The notes beneath the pieces were generated by a model. The model was given only the letters and a program-made list of their open reading frames with translations. It was not told the origin of the DNA and did no database searches. Positions 1-5,616 of a stretch of DNA of 11,934 nucleotides are shown in pieces. The stretch's first letter is position 1. Each line of letters opens with the position of its first letter. This stretch comes from Bacteroidota bacterium. GTDB lineage: Bacteria; Bacteroidota; Bacteroidia; Chitinophagales; Chitinophagaceae. Made by a program: the position numbers and the translations under genes. The stretch spans positions 1-11,934 of the forward strand of contig JAFAEW010000097.1 of NCBI GenBank assembly GCA_023423835.1, in the 5' to 3' direction.

Positions 1-335
1 GTCCCAACCAGCGTGCTGATAGCTGCAATTAGAAAAACTCATCCTTTTTAATGAAATTTTAAGGTGTAGCGATTAAACCTTGTCTTTCAGATTGATTCTT
101 ACAAAACTCCCCCAAACACTCCCAAATCTTAAAGCTCATCTAAAGAATGAACAGCAATTAATCCCGAAAGAAAACATTCTGCTTTTTCTAAATTTGAATG
201 TATTAGATAGTGAGGTATAGGAGTATGGATATTCCCTTTAAATTTAATACCAATATCCTTTCCGGATAATATTCTTCTATCCGATCCAAAATCATAAAAA
301 TATTAGCAATAACTGCTGTAAGCAGGACATTTTAA

Positions 336-385
336 GGAAGATTTCATATAGTATTTTTCATCCTTATACGGAAAGAAAATCTTCC
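336..385. repeat. 9-bp perfect inverted repeat upstream of the first T9SS gene
   Basis: GGAAGATTT at 336-344 is the exact reverse complement of AAATCTTCC at 377-385, with a 32-base spacer. It ends four bases before the TTTGGAACAAATTTTG element that is shared with the second paralog. It could be a divided operator site or a weak hairpin. There is no T-tract after it, so a terminator is unlikely. The second paralog has no obvious counterpart at this point. Confidence 0.35.
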
Positions 386-388
386 CTG

Positions 389-404
389 TTTGGAACAAAT
401 TTTG
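389..404 (+). promoter_or_regulatory. Shared upstream element TTTGGAACAAATTTTG (copy 1)
   Basis: This 16-base element recurs with one change (C to T) at 5520-5535 ahead of the paralogous gene. It lies 97 bases before the ATG here and 81 bases before it there. It is AT-rich and contains TTTG, the usual Bacteroidota -33 sequence, but no TAnnTTTG box sits at the expected distance. It is therefore either part of an atypical promoter or a binding site for a regulator of both genes. Conservation by descent from the duplicated ancestor is also possible, although most of the surrounding DNA has diverged. Confidence 0.4.
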
Positions 405-427
405 ATAACGATCGAAAAATTTTTCAA

Positions 428-468
428 GGATAAAAACTGCCATTGGCTATACAAATTTTTAATTATCC
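428..468 (+). promoter_or_regulatory. 5' leader inverted repeat (copy 1)
   Basis: GGATAA at 428-433 pairs with TTATCC at 463-468, ending 33 bases before the ATG. The second paralog has GGACAAAC/GTTTGTCC in the matching place (5560-5593). At the fourth stem position a T-A pair here becomes C-G there, a compensatory change that suggests the stem is kept. With six pairs and a 29-base loop this copy is weak, so it may be a protein-binding dyad and not a stable RNA hairpin. Confidence 0.35.
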
Positions 469-485
469 TATTTTTTTATTCACTA

Positions 486-500
486 TTTAAACACCCCCGT
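486..500 (+). promoter_or_regulatory. Start-proximal leader block TTTAAACACCCCCGT (copy 1)
   Basis: This 15-base block ends one base before the ATG at 502. It is identical to the block at 5602-5616, which abuts the start of the paralogous gene directly. It contains no Shine-Dalgarno sequence; the five-C run is unusual for a Bacteroidota translation start region. It supports the choice of ATG for both paralogs. It may affect translation initiation, but that is inference. Confidence 0.5.
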
Positions 501-501
501 T

Positions 502-2505
502 ATGAAAGTTGTGATTAAAAGCATGGCTATTGCTATTTTTTTATTTTTTTATGTCTGCACATCTGCACAAGTGGATTTCGAGTATGGAATCTGGCAAACC
601 GCTGGTCGGAATTTATCTGTCTCCGACTATCCTGATATAAGAGGAAGACTTTTAAATTTTAAATGGAAAGATCTGGAACCGAGAAACAACAGTTGGGACT
701 GGAAAAACTTTGACAGCGAACTGGCAAGCAGCACCGAAGGCAATATACCCGTAATCTTTATGGTATTCACGAAAGAGGACGCACCCGAATGGCTCTACAA
801 CAATGGTGTTGAGAAAGTAACCGAAACAGATAACAAGGGAAAAGTTACAGGCCACTCACCCTATTACGCTGATCCTGATTACAAAAAGTTTTTTAAGAGA
901 ATGATTATGAAAGTTCGCCAACATGTGGAAACGCTCCAGCCGGCAGTGCGTAATAATATAATAGGTGTGCAGGCTTGTTTCGGAAGTACCGGTGACTATA
1001 TCAGCTATAAAGGAAACGTTCCTGATAAGTACTATCTGACCGGAATCCAGTTTTATGACCTTTTTACGGAGTTTACGACCTACTATTACGATGAATATAA
1101 AAACACACGACCTAAAATTACCCTACTCAGTAATCCGCACAACAACGGATCTGATCAAAACCAATGGTTGCTTGAAAACTGTCCGGGTACGTGGATAAAA
1201 ACCGGCTCTATCGGAAAAGGCTATCAACTAAACGACGAGAAATCAAAAGCGTCATGGTTGGTAGATTTGCTGAATACTCCGCGCAGCGGCGAGTTTGTAA
1301 GGGCAAGATCTGAAATGTCGGGACAGGCGACTTCCGCTCCCTGGTGGAAAACCAGCGAGCAGAAAAATCTTTTCGCTTTGTTGTGTTATGACATTTTCTG
1401 GGGACTGGACTGGAGCAACCAGGGAGGTGCACAACTAAAAAATCCTAATAACGATTCCATCTTCCGCTTTTTCAATAAGTACGCAGGCGAAAAAGATCCT
1501 TCAAAGAGCCTTCACGCTATGTGTGCATTGAAAGATGTGCTGGACGCCGCGGATGAAGCAAGATTTCCTGCTTCAAAATACGGATCCGTAAGCAGAACAA
1601 ATACCGCGAGGTACGACAAAATTGCAAAGGAATATGCTCCTTATGGTGCGCTTTTGAAAGATCCTCAAACAGCCACGAAAGGTGAAATGGACAACCTTGG
1701 CGCCAGAGGAATCAATGATGTTGGCTGGGATCTTTTGCCCGGAAATTATGAACGTTACCTTTATCAGATCAAGGCAAACGAAACAAGCGTCGGTTACTGG
1801 AATATTTCTTCTTCAGACCCACAGACCATGTATGGCAGGTTCGGTCGCGGGTTTGATATCAACAAAAATAAAAAGGCGTTTTACTTTGATCTCGATGATA
1901 AATTTTTAAACAATATGCCGTTAAACGCACAGTACCCGGTAACCATTGATATCACTTACCTTGATAAAGGAGCAGGAAGTTTTCAGGTGGTTTACGATGG
2001 CAAGAAAAATGCAAACGCAAAATCGGTTCAGGTAAATCTTACGAACACCAATAAATGGAAAAAGGCAAGTATAACGCTCCGGGATGCTTATTTTGGAAAC
2101 AGGGGTGTGAATAAATCAGACTTCAGCATCCGAAGCACGAGCAATAACAATATCATCTTTTCAATCGTAGAACTGTCAAGAGGAGAAGCAAAAACCGAAA
2201 GAAAGAAAAAGCGTAGAAATGCTGCGGTTCAGACTTCAAACATGCAGGCAGAAGCTACTACAGAAAACGCAGTGATGGTAGCGCCAAATCCCGTAATAAA
2301 TAATTTCACTTTACGGCTCAAAGAGAGCAAGGAAAGCGCACAGGTACAGATATATGATCTGTCGGGAAAGCTCGTTTATCAAAACAGGATCAGCGGATCA
2401 GAGATTAATATTTCAAAGCAACAAATTGGAAATGTTGCCGGCACTTATATAATTAAAGTGACCACACCTTCAAAAACCTATTCTACAAAGTTGTTGGTAC
2501 TATAG
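502..2505 (+). CDS. Secreted glycosidase-like protein with T9SS sorting domain, paralog 1
   Basis: This is a 667-residue cell-surface or secreted protein. An N-terminal signal peptide probably ends at SAQ (about residue 22). Residues 25-430 look like a clan GH-A-type TIM-barrel glycosidase: FKWKDLEP (53-60) followed by WDW (65-67) resembles the early barrel segment of beta-galactosidase-like enzymes. FGSTGDYISYKG (160-171) and VRARSEMSGQ (266-275) are further conserved blocks, and E271 is a candidate catalytic acid. Residues 431-560 look like a beta-rich, possibly carbohydrate-binding domain. A linker containing KTERKKKRRN (564-573) leads to a type A T9SS sorting domain (about 595-667), which starts at APNP, contains YDLSGKLVY and ends in KLLVL. 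Position 157 is Gln, where the paralog at 5617 has Glu. No SusC/SusD genes are adjacent, so a polysaccharide locus is not shown. The substrate and catalytic activity are unknown; the glycosidase call is moderate and the T9SS call is strong. Confidence 0.85.
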   Translation: MKVVIKSMAIAIFLFFYVCTSAQVDFEYGIWQTAGRNLSVSDYPDIRGRLLNFKWKDLEPRNNSWDWKNFDSELASSTEGNIPVIFMVFTKEDAPEWLYNNGVEKVTETDNKGKVTGHSPYYADPDYKKFFKRMIMKVRQHVETLQPAVRNNIIGVQACFGSTGDYISYKGNVPDKYYLTGIQFYDLFTEFTTYYYDEYKNTRPKITLLSNPHNNGSDQNQWLLENCPGTWIKTGSIGKGYQLNDEKSKASWLVDLLNTPRSGEFVRARSEMSGQATSAPWWKTSEQKNLFALLCYDIFWGLDWSNQGGAQLKNPNNDSIFRFFNKYAGEKDPSKSLHAMCALKDVLDAADEARFPASKYGSVSRTNTARYDKIAKEYAPYGALLKDPQTATKGEMDNLGARGINDVGWDLLPGNYERYLYQIKANETSVGYWNISSSDPQTMYGRFGRGFDINKNKKAFYFDLDDKFLNNMPLNAQYPVTIDITYLDKGAGSFQVVYDGKKNANAKSVQVNLTNTNKWKKASITLRDAYFGNRGVNKSDFSIRSTSNNNIIFSIVELSRGEAKTERKKKRRNAAVQTSNMQAEATTENAVMVAPNPVINNFTLRLKESKESAQVQIYDLSGKLVYQNRISGSEINISKQQIGNVAGTYIIKVTTPSKTYSTKLLVL

Positions 2506-2521
2506 CTTTGGGTGTCCCGGG

Positions 2522-2564
2522 TAAAAGAGAGCTGTCCGGATTGATTCCTGACGGCTCTCTTTTA
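2522..2564. terminator. Bidirectional intrinsic terminator
   Basis: TAAAAGAGAGC at 2522-2532 pairs perfectly with GCTCTCTTTTA at 2554-2564. A T-G wobble and GTC/GAC extend the stem inwards to about 15 pairs with a 13-base loop. The stem carries A and T runs at its ends, so it can work on either strand. It lies in the 63-base gap between the convergent ends of the T9SS gene (stop at 2505) and the acyltransferase gene (stop at 2569), and probably ends both transcripts. Confidence 0.8.
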
Positions 2565-2568
2565 TATT

Positions 2569-3456
2569 CTACACTACCCGCTTTAAATGTTTCGCCGCAT
2601 CATATTGCCATTTCCACCTCCGGTGGCTCCACAAATAATTCGATGGATATTTCTTCACCGTATCCTCAACAAAACGCATCATTTCGCGGGTAATAGCACC
2701 GGGAGGAAGTGAACGGGGATCGGTGGTAAGCAGTTCGATTTCGGAGCGGTAATATCCTCGTCTCACAGGTATAAAATTTGCCATAACAACTGCGGCATCA
2801 TTAATTCGTGCGCCCTTTTCAGGACCGGTTACGATTGGTGTCATTTTTCCAAAAAAATTCGTCCAGAACGCCCTTTCCGGGCTTCCCGGATTTTGATCTG
2901 CCACCAAAGCAAGTGCCGTTTGTTCATCAGAAAACTTCGCGATCTCTTTTGAAAAAGCCGGTGCAGGAATCATTTTAGCTCCAAACCTTGATCGCATTTT
3001 CAAAAATATTTTATCAATCGCCTTATTCTCAATGGGCATATATACTACCAGCAGCTTATAGGGAAGATGAACGGAAAAAGCGGCGTCGGCAAACTCCCAA
3101 TTGAAAAAATGCGCCGTGTGGATCTGTAATTTTTTTCCGCTTTTATATACCTCATCGATCACACTGAAATCGCAGACAAACCGCTTGTCTAACTCCTTTT
3201 GGCTAATCGTAAGCAATTTTATGGTTTCGATAAAGTTGTCTAAAAACCGCTGATAAAAATGCTTCATAATTCTTTTTCGCTCCTGTTCGGATTTTTCCGG
3301 AAAAGCGGTTTTCAGGTTTTCGCTGATCACTTTTCGCCGGTAGCGGATCACATAATAAAATAGAGGATACAAACAGTCACTCAATATGTATAATACGCGG
3401 AAAGGCAGCAACGACAAGAGATATAGAAATGCGTACAGCAAACGATAGAGGATCAA
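2569..3456 (-). CDS. Lipid A biosynthesis-type (LpxL/HtrB family) lysophospholipid acyltransferase
   Basis: This 295-residue inner-membrane protein belongs to the Lip_A_acyltrans family, whose members transfer a secondary acyl chain to lipid A or a related lipid. The first 35 residues are hydrophobic and fit a membrane anchor. HFFNWE (116-121) matches the family's catalytic HX4(D/E) motif, and ADQNPG (186-191) is a second conserved block. The length is usual for the family. The start appears to be TTG at 3456: an in-frame TAA lies five codons upstream, the next Met is about 60 residues inside and past the anchor, and the TTG start gives the expected N-terminus. It begins 24 bases after the nadB stop, so it is probably co-transcribed with nadB. 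The exact acyl donor and acceptor cannot be told, so no gene symbol is given. Confidence 0.88.
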   Translation of the reverse strand: MILYRLLYAFLYLLSLLPFRVLYILSDCLYPLFYYVIRYRRKVISENLKTAFPEKSEQERKRIMKHFYQRFLDNFIETIKLLTISQKELDKRFVCDFSVIDEVYKSGKKLQIHTAHFFNWEFADAAFSVHLPYKLLVVYMPIENKAIDKIFLKMRSRFGAKMIPAPAFSKEIAKFSDEQTALALVADQNPGSPERAFWTNFFGKMTPIVTGPEKGARINDAAVVMANFIPVRRGYYRSEIELLTTDPRSLPPGAITREMMRFVEDTVKKYPSNYLWSHRRWKWQYDAAKHLKRVV

Positions 3457-3480
3457 TTCGAAATTTTTTTAGGTTTTTAT

Positions 3481-5094
3481 TTATAGAATAATATTTTGCA
3501 CAAGGTCGGCTTTTTCAGGATGATCGGTATTGAAATGAAGACCGCGGCTCTCCTTTCTGAATCCTGCACCTTTTACAATCAGATATCCCACTGATATCAG
3601 ATTCCTCAGTTCACACAATTGAGGCGATAGTTTAGTGGTCCGGTAGATCGCTTCGGTTTCTTCATATAACAGATCGAGCCTGCGCATGGCCCGCTGCAAT
3701 CGCACATCGTTTCGCACGATTCCCACATAATCGCTCATGGTGGATTGCAGCTCTTTCAGCGTTTGGGTAATGAGGATCATCTCCTTGGGCTCTGTGGTGC
3801 CATCCTGATCCCAATCCGGAAGGAGGCCGGCCACTTCGCGCAATTTCATTTCAGCCTGCGAATAGACGCGGATGCTTTCCTCAAATGCACGATGGGCAAA
3901 TACCAGTGCCTCAAGCAAACTATTGCTCGCCAGCCGGTTTGCGCCATGCAATCCGCTGCTTGCACATTCTCCGATTGCAAACAGATTGACGATTGAAGTT
4001 CGCGCATATTCATCGGTTTTGATGCCTCCACAGCTGTAATGGGCGGCCGGAGCAACGGGAACGAGGTCTGAAAACGGATCGATACCAATACTTCTGCACT
4101 TTTCCAGGATATTGGGAAAATGCGATTGAAAGCGTTCCTTATCGAGCATCCTGCAATCGAGAAATACGCTTTCCGTTCCCGCCACTTTCATCTCATTATC
4201 GATTGCCCTGGCCACAATGTCGCGGGGCGCCAGATCTTTCCGTTCGTCATATTTATCCATGAAAGCTTCGCCCTTCTTATTTCTCAAAACCGCACCTTCA
4301 CCCCTTACTGCCTCGGTGATCAGGAAAGATGGAGAAACGCCGGGCTCATAAAGGGCAGTGGGATGAAACTGAATAAATTCCATATTCTCAATGCGGCCTT
4401 TGGCGCGATATACCATCGCTACACCATCTCCGGTTGCAATGGTGGGATTGGTGGTGGTTCGATATACCTGGCCACAGCCTCCCGTTGCAAGAACCGTAAC
4501 GGGCGACAATATCTTTTCAATTTCATTGCTTCTGAGATTCAGCGCATAAACACCATAACAGGTGATATCGTTGGTAGATTTTGTGACGAGGTATCCCAGG
4601 TGATGTTGGGTAATGAGATCAATGACAAAGCAGTAGTTGATAAGCAAGACATTCTTATATTTTGAAAGCTCGGCAAGGAGTGAGCGCTCAATTTCTCTGC
4701 CCGTAACATCTTTATGATGTAATATCCTGTGTTCACTGTGACCACCTTCCATTCCAAGCGCGTAATTGCCCGACCTGTCTTTATCGAACCTTGTTCCATA
4801 TTCAATAATTTCCTTTGTGCGCAGCGGTCCTTCTTTGACTACTATTTCAACAATATTTTCCTGATTCAAATAGTCGCCGGCAACGATGGTGTCCTGCATA
4901 TGCTTTTCGAAACTGTCGTTCGCTGCATCCCAGACGCCGGCAATTCCTCCCTGCGCGTATTTCGTATTGGTTTCATCAGCAATTGTTTTGGTGATGAGAA
5001 CGATCTGCTTTGACGGATTCTTTTCCGCGGTTTTTATGGCATACGACAATCCCGCTATACCGGTTCCTATTACCAGAAAATCTGCATTTATCAT
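3481..5094 (-). CDS. nadB: L-aspartate oxidase
   Basis: This 537-residue FAD enzyme oxidises L-aspartate to iminoaspartate, which quinolinate synthase (NadA) then condenses with dihydroxyacetone phosphate in NAD biosynthesis. The FAD-binding motif GTGIAG is at residues 10-15. Family blocks include TKYAQGGIA (44-52), GMEGGHSEHRILHHKDVTGREI as a split block at 114-135, FHPT (243-246), APRD (289-292), HYSCGGIKTDEYARTS (352-367) and HGANRLASNSLLEA (383-396). H244, R291, H352 and R387 fall where substrate-binding residues are recalled for the E. coli enzyme. An ATG at 5136 would add 14 residues, but ATG 5094 puts the FAD fold at the usual distance from the N-terminus. No nadA or nadC is in the window. 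The gene is divergent from the second T9SS gene, and the acyltransferase follows 24 bases downstream. Confidence 0.95.
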   Translation of the reverse strand: MINADFLVIGTGIAGLSYAIKTAEKNPSKQIVLITKTIADETNTKYAQGGIAGVWDAANDSFEKHMQDTIVAGDYLNQENIVEIVVKEGPLRTKEIIEYGTRFDKDRSGNYALGMEGGHSEHRILHHKDVTGREIERSLLAELSKYKNVLLINYCFVIDLITQHHLGYLVTKSTNDITCYGVYALNLRSNEIEKILSPVTVLATGGCGQVYRTTTNPTIATGDGVAMVYRAKGRIENMEFIQFHPTALYEPGVSPSFLITEAVRGEGAVLRNKKGEAFMDKYDERKDLAPRDIVARAIDNEMKVAGTESVFLDCRMLDKERFQSHFPNILEKCRSIGIDPFSDLVPVAPAAHYSCGGIKTDEYARTSIVNLFAIGECASSGLHGANRLASNSLLEALVFAHRAFEESIRVYSQAEMKLREVAGLLPDWDQDGTTEPKEMILITQTLKELQSTMSDYVGIVRNDVRLQRAMRRLDLLYEETEAIYRTTKLSPQLCELRNLISVGYLIVKGAGFRKESRGLHFNTDHPEKADLVQNIIL

Positions 5095-5364
5095 TATAAC
5101 TAAAAATAATTTGGGCAAATATCCAATGTTTTCCATTGAATGGGAACGCTGAAACCTAAATAAATCGCTGTCCGGGACCGCTACTACAGTTGCAAAAATC
5201 CGCCCCTGATTCTTTAATCAAATTTTAATCGATCTTATTGCCGACCATCAATTTACCGGACGATCCGAAGAAAGCGACCTGCCAATCTTAAAGGCTGCAA
5301 CACCGGCGCGTCCAACTTCATATATCGGTTTTTATTTTACGTAGTAATTATAAACCAACTAAGT

Positions 5365-5457
5365 ATGAAATTAATTAATCATGTTTTCAAGAACCTGGCC
5401 GGGGTTGTTTTAACCGATTTTACAAGACCGGAAAAACAATGCTTAAAAAAAGATTGA
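5365..5457 (+). CDS. Possible 30-residue small protein, unknown
   Basis: An ATG-started frame of 30 codons ends at TGA and encodes a peptide beginning MKLINHVFKN and ending QCLKKD. It has a short hydrophobic stretch (LAGVVL, residues 11-16) and a basic tail with one Cys. The sequence is not recognised, it has no clear ribosome binding site, and no matching frame occurs upstream of the other paralog. It may be a chance open frame or an upstream leader peptide; confidence is low. Confidence 0.18.
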   Translation: MKLINHVFKNLAGVVLTDFTRPEKQCLKKD

Positions 5458-5519
5458 GGAGATACCGTTTATCCTGAAAAGCAGGCGCATTAAGGGTTTC
5501 AGGCGAATGAATCCTATTT

Positions 5520-5535
5520 TTTGGAATAAATTTTG
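5520..5535 (+). promoter_or_regulatory. Shared upstream element TTTGGAATAAATTTTG (copy 2)
   Basis: This matches the element at 389-404 in 15 of 16 bases and lies 81 bases before the ATG at 5617. A second stretch of similarity follows at once in both leaders: CGAA, then a T-run, then TTTTCAA leading into AGGA. The shared order of these parts argues for one common regulatory region ahead of both T9SS genes. Confidence 0.4.
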
Positions 5536-5559
5536 CTTTGAGACCGCGAATTTTCAAAA

Positions 5560-5593
5560 GGACAAACTTTTAGAAAATTGTCAGGGTTTGTCC
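5560..5593 (+). promoter_or_regulatory. 5' leader inverted repeat (copy 2)
   Basis: GGACAAAC at 5560-5567 pairs perfectly with GTTTGTCC at 5586-5593 across an 18-base loop, ending 23 bases before the ATG. It corresponds in position to GGATAA/TTATCC at 428-468 and differs by a paired T-A to C-G change. As an RNA hairpin it could hold part of the leader near the start codon; as DNA it could be an operator. No T-tract follows, so it is not a typical terminator. Confidence 0.4.
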
Positions 5594-5601
5594 ACTTATT
5601 T

Positions 5602-5616
5602 TTTAAACACCCCCGT
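5602..5616 (+). promoter_or_regulatory. Start-proximal leader block TTTAAACACCCCCGT (copy 2)
   Basis: This is identical to 486-500 and touches the ATG at 5617. It confirms that translation starts at 5617 and not at the in-frame TTG 39 bases upstream. That TTG would also add 13 residues in front of a normal signal peptide. Confidence 0.5.

Larger units (their letters stand above)
1..501. other. AT-rich non-coding region upstream of the first T9SS gene
   Basis: No convincing gene is seen. Plus frame 1 is open from the window edge to a TAA at 49-51 and could be the last 16 codons of a gene lying to the left, but the residues are not recognisable. The stretch holds several inverted repeats: GGATATT/AATATCC (227-233 and 252-258), CGGATA/TATCCG (263-268 and 278-283) and GGAAGATTT/AAATCTTCC (336-344 and 377-385). 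From about 320 onward it resembles the leader of the paralogous gene at 5617: AAGCAGG is at 320-326 here and 5479-5485 there, followed by the elements listed separately. It probably carries the promoter and 5' leader of the gene at 502. I could not place a standard Bacteroidota -33/-7 promoter pair. Confidence 0.6.
5095..5616. other. Divergent intergenic region between nadB and the second T9SS gene
   Basis: This 522-base stretch should hold the nadB promoter (minus strand) and the promoter and leader of the gene at 5617. No clear TAnnTTTG promoter box was found for either. From about 5479 it shows patchy similarity to 320-501 upstream of the paralog: AAGCAGG, the TTTGGAATAAATTTTG element, a leader dyad and the C-run block. 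A 30-codon open frame at 5365-5457 is listed separately. I see nothing recognisable in 5137-5364. Confidence 0.6.

Noticed and set aside
1..51. Possible C-terminal end of a plus-strand gene entering from the left (16 codons to TAA)
   Set aside because: Too short to recognise; a second plus frame also stops nearby, and a minus-strand frame is equally open, so no strand can be chosen.
227..283. Short inverted repeats as terminator of an upstream gene
   Set aside because: Stems of six and seven pairs with long AT-rich loops and no T-tract are expected by chance in DNA of this composition.
4120..4665. 181-codon open frame on the plus strand inside nadB
   Set aside because: It is antisense to well-conserved nadB codons and resembles no known protein, so it is a shadow frame.
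5095..5136. Longer nadB start at ATG 5136
   Set aside because: It adds 14 residues ahead of an FAD-binding fold that normally begins within a few residues of the N-terminus.
5578..5616. TTG start at 5578 for paralog 2
   Set aside because: It would put 13 extra residues before a normal signal peptide and run through the leader block that also borders the paralog 1 start codon.
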